This document shows positions 7,982-16,085 of a stretch of DNA of 64,000 nt, piece after piece. Origin of the DNA: Arsenicicoccus bolidensis DSM 15745 (GTDB taxonomy: Bacteria > Actinomycetota > Actinomycetes > Actinomycetales > Dermatophilaceae); the NCBI RefSeq assembly GCF_000426385.1, contig NZ_AUFG01000012.1:1-64000 (forward strand). Direction: 5' to 3'. Below the pieces are notes generated by a model. That model was not told where the DNA came from and searched no databases. It saw only the letters and a program-made list of their open reading frames with translations. Position 1 is the first letter of the stretch. Each line of letters begins with the position of its first letter. The position numbers and the translations under genes are program-made.

Positions 7982-8431
7982 TCAGAGGCGGACGACCGCG
8001 AGCGCGCGCCCGAGGACCTTCTTGCCCTCGCACGTGGCGCTGATCTCGACCGTAGCCCGTCCGTCCTCGACCTTCTTGACGACACCACCGAGGACGACCT
8101 CAGCTCCGGTGTCGTGAGGGACGACGACGGGGGCCACGAACTTGGTGGAGTACTCCACGACGCGGCCCGCGTCACCGCACCAGTCGACGACGACCTGGAC
8201 GGCCGAGCCCATCGTGAGCATCCCGTGGGCGATGACGTCGGGCAGGCCCACGCCCGTGGCGAAGCGCTCGTCCCAGTGGATCGGGTTGCGGTCCAGGCTC
8301 GCGCCGGCATAGGCCACCAGCATCGCGCGGGTGATGGGCAGGGTCCGCTCGGGCAGGGTCTGGCCCACCTCGACCGCACCGAGATCGGTGCTGCTGGCGC
8401 TGCCGGTGCTGCTGGTGCTGCTGGTGGTCAT
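7982..8431 (-). CDS. MaoC-like (R)-hydratase/dehydratase, HadB-type
   Basis: A single hot-dog domain protein (149 residues) with the hydratase-2 motif YAGASLDRNPIHWDERFA, including the catalytic Asp47 and His52, followed by AHGMLTMG. By analogy with mycobacterial HadB it should supply the active site of a heterodimeric (3R)-hydroxyacyl-ACP dehydratase of fatty acid elongation. The first 15 residues are a Ser/Thr-rich low-complexity tail. The start lies 1 bp after the stop of the HadA-type partner, so the two are translationally coupled. The rpmG-hadA-hadB order matches mycobacteria. Mycolic acids are not implied; many non-mycolate actinomycetes carry this pair. Confidence 0.85.
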   Translation of the reverse strand: MTTSSTSSTGSASSTDLGAVEVGQTLPERTLPITRAMLVAYAGASLDRNPIHWDERFATGVGLPDVIAHGMLTMGSAVQVVVDWCGDAGRVVEYSTKFVAPVVVPHDTGAEVVLGGVVKKVEDGRATVEISATCEGKKVLGRALAVVRL

Positions 8432-8432
8432 G

Positions 8433-8879
8433 TCAGTCCTCTCCCCGGATGACGAGGGTGCTCGTCGCCGTGCAGCGGGCCTCGCCGCCGACGGTCGCGA
8501 GCTCGCTGCGGGTGGTCACCATCGCGTGGCCGCCGACGAGGCGGACGGTGTCGACGGTCATCGTCGCCACGACCTCGTCCCCGGCGGTCAGGGGGTGGTG
8601 GTGCACGAACTTCTGCTCGCCGTGGACGACGCGGCTGAAGTCGACGCCCGCCTCCGGGTCCTCCATCAGCTGTCGGTCGGCCTGCTGGGCGATCAGCACG
8701 GCGAAGGTCGGCGGGGCGATGACGTCGGCGTAGCCGCGGGCGCGGGCGACCTCGACGTCGGTGTGGACCTCGTCGACGGCTCCGACGGCCCCGGCGAACT
8801 CCGCGATCTTGGCCCGGCCCACCTGGTAGGGCGCCGTCGGCGGGTAGGTCCGCCCGGCGAACTGCTCGTTGACTGGCAT
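8433..8879 (-). CDS. FAS1-like dehydratase-domain protein, HadA-type
   Basis: A hot-dog fold protein (148 residues) of the MaoC N-terminal/UPF0336 type. It lacks the D-x4-H catalytic motif of its partner and should act as the non-catalytic, substrate-binding subunit (HadA analogue). Recognisable segments are GRTYPPTAPYQVGRAKI, ADVIAPPTFAV and HGEQKFVHHHPLTAGD. I use ATG 8879 (P-V-N-E-Q-F); an in-frame GTG at 8888 is possible. It is the first gene after rpmG on this strand and has duplicated sequence boxes upstream. Confidence 0.82.
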   Translation of the reverse strand: MPVNEQFAGRTYPPTAPYQVGRAKIAEFAGAVGAVDEVHTDVEVARARGYADVIAPPTFAVLIAQQADRQLMEDPEAGVDFSRVVHGEQKFVHHHPLTAGDEVVATMTVDTVRLVGGHAMVTTRSELATVGGEARCTATSTLVIRGED

Positions 8880-8924
8880 GGGCGTCACCCTAACGGCGTC
8901 GCGCGGTTACCCGCCGGTCGTGGG

Positions 8925-8985
8925 CGGCCCGTCGAGAACTGACCGGTCGACGAAGACGGCCCGTCGAGAACTGACCAGTCGACGA
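8925..8985. repeat. Pair of 29-bp direct repeats upstream of hadA-like gene
   Basis: Two copies, 8925-8953 and 8957-8985, differ at one base. Each contains CGTCGA...TCGACG, an inverted repeat with 6-bp arms around GAACTGACC(G/A)G. The pair starts 46 bp before the hadA-like start. The spacing of 32 bp (about three helical turns) would put two dimers on one DNA face. Operator function is an inference. Confidence 0.8.
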
Positions 8986-9020
8986 GGGGTGCGGTGCGGC
9001 ATACGAGCCGGTATGACGCA

Positions 9021-9056
9021 CGAGCGCCGCCCCTCCGGGTGGAGGGACGGCGCTCG
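9021..9056 (-). terminator. rpmG hairpin terminator
   Basis: CGAGCGCCG-C-CCCTCC, loop GGGT, GGAGGG-A-CGGCGCTCG: a 16-bp stem with one mismatch, 18 bp after the rpmG stop on the minus strand. There is no U-run, as is common in high-GC actinomycetes. Confidence 0.7.
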
Positions 9057-9073
9057 GGATGCGGAGGACGCGC

Positions 9074-9244
9074 TCAGCGGGTCTCGCGGTGCGCGGTGTG
9101 CTTCTTGCAGCGAGGGCAGTACTTCGCCAGCTCGAGCCGGTCGGGGTGGTTCCGACGGTTCTTCTTGGTGATGTAGTTGCGCTCCTTGCAGTCAGTGCAC
9201 GCCATGGTGATCTTGGGGCGAACGTCTGCGGACTTGCTAGCCAC
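9074..9244 (-). CDS. rpmG: 50S ribosomal protein L33
   Basis: L33, 56 residues, starting with GTG at 9244 and reading A-S-K-S-A-D-V-R-P. It keeps two Cys pairs, CTDC and CPRC, so it is the zinc-binding (C+) form; many genomes also carry a Cys-less, zinc-independent paralogue elsewhere. It contains the typical [20 protein letters not shown] core. It is first in the rpmG-hadA-hadB order conserved in actinomycetes. Confidence 0.95.
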   Translation of the reverse strand: MASKSADVRPKITMACTDCKERNYITKKNRRNHPDRLELAKYCPRCKKHTAHRETR

Positions 9245-9302
9245 GGGGCAACCTGCTCTCGGAGTGGGTGCCGGAGGATCCGGCCTTGCGAAACGATGAA
9301 CT

Positions 9303-9379
9303 TGGTAGCGGGAGCGGGGCTCGATCCCGCGACCTCACGATTATGAGTCGTGCGCTCTAACCAGCTGAGCTACCCCGCC
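9303..9379 (-). tRNA. tRNA-Met (CAT anticodon)
   Basis: A 77-nt cloverleaf on the minus strand with encoded CCA (complement of 9303-9305). The acceptor stem GGCGGGG/TCCCGCT includes G-U pairs, the anticodon loop is CTCATAA and the T-loop is present. A fully paired first position argues for an elongator rather than an initiator. A CAT tRNA could also be a lysidine-modified Ile2, but the body looks like elongator Met. Confidence 0.93.
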
Positions 9380-9418
9380 TTGGGACAAGCCCCACCGCGG
9401 TGGACGGAGCTTGCGAGA

Positions 9419-9491
9419 GCCCCCTGTCGGAATCGAACCGACGACCTTTTCCTTACCATGGAAACGCTCTGCCGACTGAGCTAAGGGGGCC
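9419..9491 (-). tRNA. tRNA-Thr (GGT anticodon)
   Basis: A cloverleaf on the minus strand beginning GCCCCCT. The anticodon arm is TTTCC-ATGGTAA-GGAAA (anticodon GGT), with a T-arm GTCGG-TTCGATT-CCGAC. CCA is not encoded. The 3' acceptor strand has six G against five C on the 5' strand, so the exact 3' end is uncertain by a base. It lies about 40 bp upstream of tRNA-Met and is probably co-transcribed. Confidence 0.93.
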
Positions 9492-9674
9492 CGAGTGCCT
9501 AGGCGCTCGGAAGTGCACTCGTTGGGAGTGCGTCGACCAAAATACACGGCTTGGGCCGAGAGATGAAATCGAGGTGACGCCCCCACGGCCTGCTCCGGCG
9601 CCAGCCCCTGCCGTCGCAGCACGTCGGCGCCCAGCATGTGAGCCCTACCATGGACGAAGGTGCCCGACGGCGCC

Positions 9675-9708
9675 CGCCATGCATAACATGGCGTTTGGTT
9701 GATCCAAA
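9675..9708. promoter_or_regulatory. Two adjacent palindromes in the korAB promoter region
   Basis: CGCCATG-CATAA-CATGGCG (9675-9693, perfect 7-bp arms) is followed directly by TTTGG-TTGAT-CCAAA (9694-9708, perfect 5-bp arms). They lie 38-71 bp before the korA start, where a promoter should be. They are likely binding sites for one or two regulators; I cannot name them. Confidence 0.5.
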
Positions 9709-9745
9709 GATGTCGTGTCGATGAAAGCGAAGTGAGTTCGCCCTT

Positions 9746-11656
9746 ATGGCCACCAAGGCAGTCCACCGGCTCGAGCGTGTCGTCATCCGGTTCGCAGGAG
9801 ACTCCGGTGACGGCATGCAGCTGACCGGCGACCGGTTCACCTCGCAGACCGCCGTCCTCGGCAACGACCTGTCGACCCTGCCGAACTTCCCGGCCGAGAT
9901 CCGGGCACCGCAGGGCACCCTCCCCGGCGTCTCGAGCTTCCAGCTGCACTTCGCCGACCACGACGTGCTCACGCCGGGCGACAACCCCGACGTCCTCGTG
10001 GCGATGAACCCGGCGGCGCTCAAGGCCAACCTGCCGGACGTGCCCCGCGGCGCCACCGTCATCGCCGACCAGGACGAGTTCACCAAGCGCAACCTCGGCA
10101 AGGTCGGCTACGACAGCAACCCGCTCGAGGACGGCTCGCTGGACAGCTATCACCTGCACGCCCTGCCGCTGACCTCGATCACCGTCGAGGCCCTGGCCGA
10201 CTTCCCGCTGTCCCGCAAGGACAAGGAGCGGGCCAAGAACATGTTCGCCCTCGGGCTGCTGTCCTGGCTCTACACCCGGCCGCTGGACTCGACCGAGAGC
10301 TTCCTGTCCGCCAAGTTCGGCAGCAAGCCCGACATCCTCGCCGCCAACGTCGCCGCGCTGCACGCCGGCCACGCCTACGGCGAGACCACCGAGGACTTCG
10401 CGGTGGCCTACGAGATCGGCCCCGCGCCGATGCGGCCCGGGCTCTACCGCAACATCACCGGCAACACCGCCCTCGCCTACGGCCTCGCGACCGCCGCGCA
10501 CAAGGCCGGCCTGCCGCTCGTGCTCGGCGCCTACCCGATCACCCCGGCCAGCGACATCCTGCACGCCCTGTCCGGCTTCAAGAGGTACGGCGTCACCACG
10601 ATCCAGGCGGAGGACGAGATCGCGGGCATCGGCGCGGCGCTCGGCGCAGCCTTCGGCGGCGCCCTCGGCGTCACGACCACCTCGGGCCCCGGGATCGCCC
10701 TCAAGACCGAGACCATCGGCCTCGCCGTCTCGCTCGAGCTTCCCCTCGTGATCGTCGACGTCCAGCGCGGCGGCCCCTCCACCGGCCTGCCCACCAAGAC
10801 CGAGCAGGCTGACCTGCTGCAGGCGATGTACGGCCGCAACGGCGAGGCACCGGTCCCGATCGTCGCCGCGCAGTCCCCCAGCGACTGCTTCGACGCAGCG
10901 CTGGAGGCCGTGCGCATCGCGGTGACCTATCGCACGCCGGTGTTCCTGCTCTCGGACGGCTACCTCGCCAACGGGTCCGAGCCGTGGCAGGTCCCGTCCG
11001 TCTCCGAGCTCGCCCCGATCGACCCGGACATCGCGACCGAGCCCAACGCCACCGCCGCCGACGGCACCCCCGTCTTCCACCCCTACCTGCGGGACCCCGA
11101 CACCCTGGCCCGCCCGTGGGCGATCCCCGGGACGCCCGGCCTCGAGCACCGCGTCGGCGGGATCGAGAAGAAGGACGTCACCGGCGAGATCTCCTACGAC
11201 CCCGACAACCACGACCGGATGACCCGGCTGCGGGCAGCCAAGGTCGCGGGCGTGGCCGGCATACCCGACGTCGAGGTCGACGACCCGACCGGCGAGGCCA
11301 AGGTGCTCATGCTCGGGTGGGGCTCGACCTACGGCCCGATCAGCGCAGGCGTGCGCTACGCCCGCTCCACCGGCGCCGAGGTCGCGCAGGCCCACATCCG
11401 GCACCTCAACCCCTTCCCCGCCAACCTCGGCGAGGTCCTGCGCGCCTACGACCGCGTGATCGTCCCGGAGATGAACATGGGCCAGCTCACCACGATGCTG
11501 CGCGCGGAATACCTGGTGGACGTGCGGGCGCTCACCCAGGTGCGGGGCCTGCCGTTCACGGCGAGCACGCTGTCCGACGCCATCCACGAGGCGCTGCACG
11601 AGCTGGACCCCCGTCATACCCCCGCTCCCGCGACCCCCAAGGAGGAGCGCGCATGA
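9746..11656 (+). CDS. korA: 2-oxoacid:ferredoxin oxidoreductase, fused gamma-alpha subunit
   Basis: A 636-residue subunit of a ferredoxin-dependent 2-oxoacid oxidoreductase; with KorB it most likely converts 2-oxoglutarate and CoA to succinyl-CoA, CO2 and reduced ferredoxin. The gamma domain is at about 8-190 (IRFAGDSGDGMQLTGDRF), the alpha (pyrimidine-binding) domain at about 215-450 (GAYPITPASDILHAL; VVDVQRGGPSTGLPTKTEQ), and a transketolase C-terminal-like domain follows (LGWGSTYGPI). The fusion is typical of the oxygen-tolerant actinobacterial type (mycobacterial KorAB). The stop overlaps the korB start (ATGA). The start has only a weak Shine-Dalgarno. Pyruvate as substrate cannot be excluded. 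Confidence 0.92.
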   Translation: MATKAVHRLERVVIRFAGDSGDGMQLTGDRFTSQTAVLGNDLSTLPNFPAEIRAPQGTLPGVSSFQLHFADHDVLTPGDNPDVLVAMNPAALKANLPDVPRGATVIADQDEFTKRNLGKVGYDSNPLEDGSLDSYHLHALPLTSITVEALADFPLSRKDKERAKNMFALGLLSWLYTRPLDSTESFLSAKFGSKPDILAANVAALHAGHAYGETTEDFAVAYEIGPAPMRPGLYRNITGNTALAYGLATAAHKAGLPLVLGAYPITPASDILHALSGFKRYGVTTIQAEDEIAGIGAALGAAFGGALGVTTTSGPGIALKTETIGLAVSLELPLVIVDVQRGGPSTGLPTKTEQADLLQAMYGRNGEAPVPIVAAQSPSDCFDAALEAVRIAVTYRTPVFLLSDGYLANGSEPWQVPSVSELAPIDPDIATEPNATAADGTPVFHPYLRDPDTLARPWAIPGTPGLEHRVGGIEKKDVTGEISYDPDNHDRMTRLRAAKVAGVAGIPDVEVDDPTGEAKVLMLGWGSTYGPISAGVRYARSTGAEVAQAHIRHLNPFPANLGEVLRAYDRVIVPEMNMGQLTTMLRAEYLVDVRALTQVRGLPFTASTLSDAIHEALHELDPRHTPAPATPKEERA

Positions 11657-12735
11657 CCACCATCGACCTCGGCATCCCCACCCACGGGCTCAGCGGCGTG
11701 CCGCGCCTCGCAGAGAGCGACGCCCCTCAGAACAAGAAGGACTTCACCTCCGACCAGGAGGTGCGCTGGTGCCCCGGCTGCGGCGACTACGCCGTGCTGG
11801 CCGCCGTGCAGTCCTTCCTGCCCGACCTGGGCCTCAAGCGGGAGAACATCGCCTTCGTCTCGGGCATCGGCTGCTCGAGCCGGTTCCCGTACTACCTCGA
11901 CACCTACGGCATGCACTCGATCCACGGCCGTGCCCCGGCCATCGCGACCGGTCTGGTGACGGCGCGTCCCGACCTGTCGGTCTGGGTCGTCACCGGTGAC
12001 GGCGACGGCCTGTCGATCGGCGGCAACCACCTCATCCACGCGATGCGGCGCAACGTCAACATGACGATCCTGCTGTTCAACAACCAGATCTACGGCCTGA
12101 CCAAGGGGCAGTACTCCCCCACGTCCGAGGTCGGCAAGGTCACCAAGTCGACCCCGGCCGGCTCGGTGGACCACCCGTTCAACCCGCTCTCGCTGGCGCT
12201 CGGCGCGGAGGCGACCTTCGTCGCCCGCACCATGGACTCCAACCGCAAGCACCTGCTCGAGGTGCTGCGCGCGGCGGCGGAGCACCGCGGCACGGCCTTC
12301 GTCGAGATCTACCAGAACTGCCCGATCTTCAACGACGGCGCGTTCCAGCTGCTCAAGGACCGCGGCGAGGCGGCGGCCCGGCTCGTGCACCTCGAGGACG
12401 GACAGCCGGTCCGCGCGGGTGCCGACCACGTCGTCGTGCGGTCCGACTCCGGCTCGCTCGACGTCGTCCACGAGGGCTCGGTGACGGACGAGAGCCGGAT
12501 CGTCGTCCACGACGCCGGCGCCGACGACCCCGCCCAGGCCTTCGCGCTGTCGCGGCTCGACTCCGGCGATCACCTGCACGTGCCCATGGGCATCTTCCGG
12601 TCCGTCTCCCGACCGACCTACGACGACCTCGTGCGCGGCCAGATCGCCGGTGCGGTTACCTCCGCCGGGGGCCCCGCGGGCGACGCCGACCTCGACGCCC
12701 TGCTGCGCGGCAAGGACACGTGGACCATCGGGTGA
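11653..12735 (+). CDS. korB: 2-oxoacid:ferredoxin oxidoreductase, beta subunit
   Basis: The 360-residue thiamine-diphosphate-binding subunit. The TPP motif starts GDGDGLSIGG (115-124) and ends at NNQIYG (143-148). Cysteines at RWCPGCGDY (40 and 43), GIGCSS (74) and YQNCP are placed to bind the 4Fe-4S cluster that passes electrons to ferredoxin. A strong AAGGAGG lies upstream of ATG 11653, inside the end of korA; the 4-bp ATGA overlap implies coupling. The reaction is shared with KorA and replaces or supplements the 2-oxoglutarate dehydrogenase step of the TCA cycle. Confidence 0.93.
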   Translation: MTTIDLGIPTHGLSGVPRLAESDAPQNKKDFTSDQEVRWCPGCGDYAVLAAVQSFLPDLGLKRENIAFVSGIGCSSRFPYYLDTYGMHSIHGRAPAIATGLVTARPDLSVWVVTGDGDGLSIGGNHLIHAMRRNVNMTILLFNNQIYGLTKGQYSPTSEVGKVTKSTPAGSVDHPFNPLSLALGAEATFVARTMDSNRKHLLEVLRAAAEHRGTAFVEIYQNCPIFNDGAFQLLKDRGEAAARLVHLEDGQPVRAGADHVVVRSDSGSLDVVHEGSVTDESRIVVHDAGADDPAQAFALSRLDSGDHLHVPMGIFRSVSRPTYDDLVRGQIAGAVTSAGGPAGDADLDALLRGKDTWTIG

Positions 12736-14819
12736 GGCTCGCCGGGCGGGCGGCCCGCCTCGCGTGGCGGGCCCAGCAGGCCGTCTGGCGCCGACGCCCC
12801 TCCCTGCGGCCGGCTGCCCAGCCGGTGCTGGGAGCGGCGCCGGACCTGTCCGTCGGGGTGGGGTCGGGCGTCCCGCGCCCCGAGCACCCGCGTCCGCAGC
12901 TGGTGCGGACGCGGTGGCTGAACCTCAACGGCGAGTGGGAGTTCGAGACCGACCGCGGCGACAGCGGCTACGAGCGGGGGCTGGTGTCCCGCCCGCTGTC
13001 GGGCCGGATCCTCGTGCCGTTCTGCCCGGAGTCGACGGCGTCCGGCATCGGGGACGAAGACTTCCACGAGGCGGTCTGGTATCGCCGGACGGTGGTCGTG
13101 CCGGCGTCCTGGGCCGGGGCCGACGCGTGGCTGCACCTGGGCGCCGTCGACCACGACGCGACCGTGTGGGCCAACGGCGTCGAGATCGCCCGCCACCGCG
13201 GCGGGTTCACGCCGGTGTCCGCGCCCCTGTCCCGCGCCGGGGTGGGCCCGGGCGACACCGTCGAGATCGTCGTGCGGGCGCGTGACCCGCGCCGCGGGCC
13301 GCAGGCGCGGGGCAAGCAGGCGACGAGCTATGCCCGGTCGGGCTGCTTCTACACCCGCACCACCGGCATCTGGCAGACCGTCTGGCTCGAGGCCGTCCCA
13401 CCGGTGCACGTGCGACGGCTGCACGTCTCGCCCGACCTCGCGGGCGGGGCGCTGGACGTGTCGATCCCGTTGAGCGGCAACCTGCCCGGTGGCCGGGTCG
13501 TCGTGGAGGTCATGCGCGACGCAGGGCTGGGCGACGCCGGTGCTGGGCCGGGGGACGACGGTGGCGGGTCGGGTGACGTCACGGACTGCACCGACGACGC
13601 CGACGCCGGGGCCGCCGTCGTGATCGCCTCCGCCACGACGCGATCCGACCTCGACCTCGCGCCACGGGTGCGAATCACGCTGCCGGAGGCAGAGATTCGT
13701 CCCTGGTCACCCGGCGACCCACACCTCTACGGCCTCGTCGTGCGGCTGGTCGACCGCGACGGGGAGGTCGTCGACGAGCTGACGTCATACGCCGGGTTGC
13801 GCTCGATCTCGGTGCACGGCAACGAGATCCGCCTCAACGGCGAGCGACTGTTCCAGCGGCTCGTCCTGGACCAGGGCTACTGGCCCGGGACGCTGATGAC
13901 GGCCCCGTCGGACGCCGCGCTCGAGCTCGACATCCGGCTGGGCCTGGCGGCGGGATTCGACGGAGCCCGCCTGCACCAGAAGGTCTTCGAGGAGCGCTAC
14001 CTCTACCACGCCGACCGGCTGGGCTACCTCGTGTGGGGCGAGTTCGGCGACTGGGGCGCCAAGGTGCGCGAGGGGCACGGCGAGATCCAGTCCCCGACAG
14101 CATCCTTCGTCACCCAGTGGGTCGAGGTGCTGCAGCGGGACGTCAACCACCCGTCGATCATCGGGTGGTGCCCGCTCAACGAGACCGAGCAGGACCTCGC
14201 CGACGACATCACCGTCCTGGACGACGTGACGCGGGCGATGTTCCTGGCCACCAAGGCGATCGACCCGACGCGACCGGTAATCGACGCGTCCGGGTGGTCG
14301 CACCGCGTGCCCGAGACCGACGTCTACGACGCCCACTGCTACGAGCAGCGACCGTGGAGGTTCCGGGTCCTCATGGAGGGGCTGGCCGCGGGTGAGCCTC
14401 TCGTCGACCTGCCCGGCCAGGACTGGTCCGTGCCGTACGCCGGACAGCCCTATCTCGTGTCGGAGTACGGCGGGATCTGGTGGGCGCCAGCGGGATCGGG
14501 TGACGCGTCCGGCGGAGCCGAGGGGCAGGACGGGACTCGCACCGACGGGGCTCACGCCGACGGGACCGACCAGGACAGCTCGTGGGGCTACGGGCAGCGG
14601 GTGCGGGACCTGGACGAGCTGTACTCGCGCTACGAGGGGCTCACGCGCGTGCTGCTCGACGACCCCGGCGTGGCGGGCTACTGCTACACCCAGCTCACCG
14701 ACGTCTTCCAGGAGCAGAACGGCATCTACGCCTTCGACCGCTCCCCCAAGCTCGACGCCTCGCGGATCGCCGCGATCCAGCGGCGGCCGGCGGCATACGA
14801 GCAGGTCGACGACCGCTGA
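12720..14819 (+). CDS. Glycoside hydrolase family 2 protein
   Basis: A 699-residue GH2-type glycosidase. The N-terminal jelly-roll sugar-binding domain (about 60-215; LNLNGEWEFE, DHDATVWANGVEIARHRGGFTP) is followed by an Ig-like domain and a TIM barrel. Catalytic residues by GH2 logic are the acid/base Glu in PLNETEQD (about 488) and the nucleophile Glu in VSEYGG (about 582). No signal peptide is seen, so it appears cytoplasmic. Two acidic Gly/Asp-rich inserts (about 270-300 and 595-620) look like disordered loops. The substrate (beta-galactoside, -glucuronide or -mannoside) is unknown. The first GTG (12720) overlaps korB by 16 bp; GTG 12732, with a 4-bp GTGA overlap, is an equally good start. 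Pairing with korAB appears incidental. Confidence 0.85.
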   Translation: MDHRVRLAGRAARLAWRAQQAVWRRRPSLRPAAQPVLGAAPDLSVGVGSGVPRPEHPRPQLVRTRWLNLNGEWEFETDRGDSGYERGLVSRPLSGRILVPFCPESTASGIGDEDFHEAVWYRRTVVVPASWAGADAWLHLGAVDHDATVWANGVEIARHRGGFTPVSAPLSRAGVGPGDTVEIVVRARDPRRGPQARGKQATSYARSGCFYTRTTGIWQTVWLEAVPPVHVRRLHVSPDLAGGALDVSIPLSGNLPGGRVVVEVMRDAGLGDAGAGPGDDGGGSGDVTDCTDDADAGAAVVIASATTRSDLDLAPRVRITLPEAEIRPWSPGDPHLYGLVVRLVDRDGEVVDELTSYAGLRSISVHGNEIRLNGERLFQRLVLDQGYWPGTLMTAPSDAALELDIRLGLAAGFDGARLHQKVFEERYLYHADRLGYLVWGEFGDWGAKVREGHGEIQSPTASFVTQWVEVLQRDVNHPSIIGWCPLNETEQDLADDITVLDDVTRAMFLATKAIDPTRPVIDASGWSHRVPETDVYDAHCYEQRPWRFRVLMEGLAAGEPLVDLPGQDWSVPYAGQPYLVSEYGGIWWAPAGSGDASGGAEGQDGTRTDGAHADGTDQDSSWGYGQRVRDLDELYSRYEGLTRVLLDDPGVAGYCYTQLTDVFQEQNGIYAFDRSPKLDASRIAAIQRRPAAYEQVDDR

Positions 14820-14825
14820 GCCCCC

Positions 14826-14866
14826 CACCTCATCCCCGACATCGGGGAGCGGGGAGCGGGGAGGTG
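14826..14866. terminator. Bidirectional hairpin between GH2 and aminotransferase genes
   Basis: CACCTC (14826-14831) pairs with GAGGTG (14861-14866), and inside it CCCCG (14834-14838) pairs with CGGGG (14843-14847). The loop region has repeated GCGGGGA. It sits in the 60-bp convergent gap. This junction does not carry the CTACCTGAGGTAG element found at other convergent junctions. Confidence 0.5.
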
Positions 14867-14879
14867 AAGGGCGGAGTGG

Positions 14880-16085
14880 TCAGCCGGTGACGAACCGGGC
14901 CAGGCGGTCGAAGCCCTCGGTGACGTCGGCCGGGCTGCCGGCGTAGGAGATGCGCACGAAGTGGCTGCCGTCCAGCGCCGGGTCGCCACCCGGCCGTGAG
15001 GGGGCGAAGTCCACGCCGGGGGTGAGGGCCACGCCCGTGCGCTCCATGACCTCGGTGCACCACGCGACCGAGTCGCTCGTGAGGTGCGCGACGTCGCACC
15101 ACGCGTAGAACGCGCCGGACGGCGGCACCTGGTCGTGCACGCCGATCTCCGGCAGCCGCTGCAGCACGAGGTCACGGTTGTGGGCGTATCGCTCGACGTG
15201 CGAGCGCAGCTCGTCCTGCGCGTCCGGCGTGAGGGCGCCGAGCGCGGCCGCCTGGCTGACGGCGGGCGGGCACAGGTTGAGGTTGCCGAGGAGCAGCTCC
15301 ACCGGCCGCAGCAGGTGGTCCGGCAGGAGCATCCAGCCGAGCCGCCAGCCCGTCATCGAGAAGTACTTCGAGAAGCTGCCGACGACGGCGGCCGCGCGGG
15401 AGGTGCTCCGCGCCGTGGTGGGCTGCGCGCCGGCATACGAGATCCCGTGGTAGATCTCGTCGCTGACGAGCAGGACGTCGTTCGCCTCGCACCAGCGCGC
15501 GACGGCCGCGAGCTCGTCCGGCGGGACGACGGTGCCCGTGGGGTTGGCGGGGCTGGCGAGGATCAGGCCGGCTGGTGGGGTCGCGAGCGCCTCGAGCATC
15601 GCGATCGTGGGCTGGTAGGCCGTCTCCGGCCCGCAGTCGAGGTCGACGACGCGGCACCCGAGGGCCTCGAGGGTGTTGCGGTAGGCGGGGTAGCCCGGCC
15701 GGGTCACCACGACCTCGTCGCCGGCCTCGAAGGCCGCGAGGAACAGCGCCGTGAACCCTCCGCTGCTCCCCGTCGTGAGGATCACCTGCCCCGGGTGGAC
15801 GTCGAGGTCGTATGTCGCGGCGTAGTGCTCGCAGATCGCCTCCCGCAGAACGAGGTCCCCCACCGCCTCGGTGTAGCCGAGCACCTGACCGTCGATCGCG
15901 GCGATGGCGGCGTCCCGCGCTGCCCGGGGTGCGCCCGTGCTGGGCTGACCGACGTGCAGGCCGATCACGTCCCCGTGCGTGATCCGCCGCCGCGCAGCGG
16001 ACTTCATGACCTCCATGACGTGGAACGGCGGGACCTGGCCCCTCAGCGACATTCGGCTCATGCCCACCACCGTAGGCGCCGTCAC
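14880..16085 (-). CDS. PLP-dependent aminotransferase, class I/II
   Basis: A 401-residue fold-type I aminotransferase, cytoplasmic. Key features are SPANPTGTV, the [11 protein letters not shown] block (Asp and Tyr contacting PLP), the Schiff-base Lys in [16 protein letters not shown], and a C-terminal substrate-carboxylate Arg in FVRISYAG. Specificity (aspartate, alanine, aromatic or other) is not determined by these motifs. The start is GTG 16085, overlapping the upstream reductase stop by 4 bp (GTGA); ATG 16061 is an alternative inside it. The coupling with the reductase implies co-expression, though the link is not obvious. Confidence 0.88.
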   Translation of the reverse strand: MTAPTVVGMSRMSLRGQVPPFHVMEVMKSAARRRITHGDVIGLHVGQPSTGAPRAARDAAIAAIDGQVLGYTEAVGDLVLREAICEHYAATYDLDVHPGQVILTTGSSGGFTALFLAAFEAGDEVVVTRPGYPAYRNTLEALGCRVVDLDCGPETAYQPTIAMLEALATPPAGLILASPANPTGTVVPPDELAAVARWCEANDVLLVSDEIYHGISYAGAQPTTARSTSRAAAVVGSFSKYFSMTGWRLGWMLLPDHLLRPVELLLGNLNLCPPAVSQAAALGALTPDAQDELRSHVERYAHNRDLVLQRLPEIGVHDQVPPSGAFYAWCDVAHLTSDSVAWCTEVMERTGVALTPGVDFAPSRPGGDPALDGSHFVRISYAGSPADVTEGFDRLARFVTG

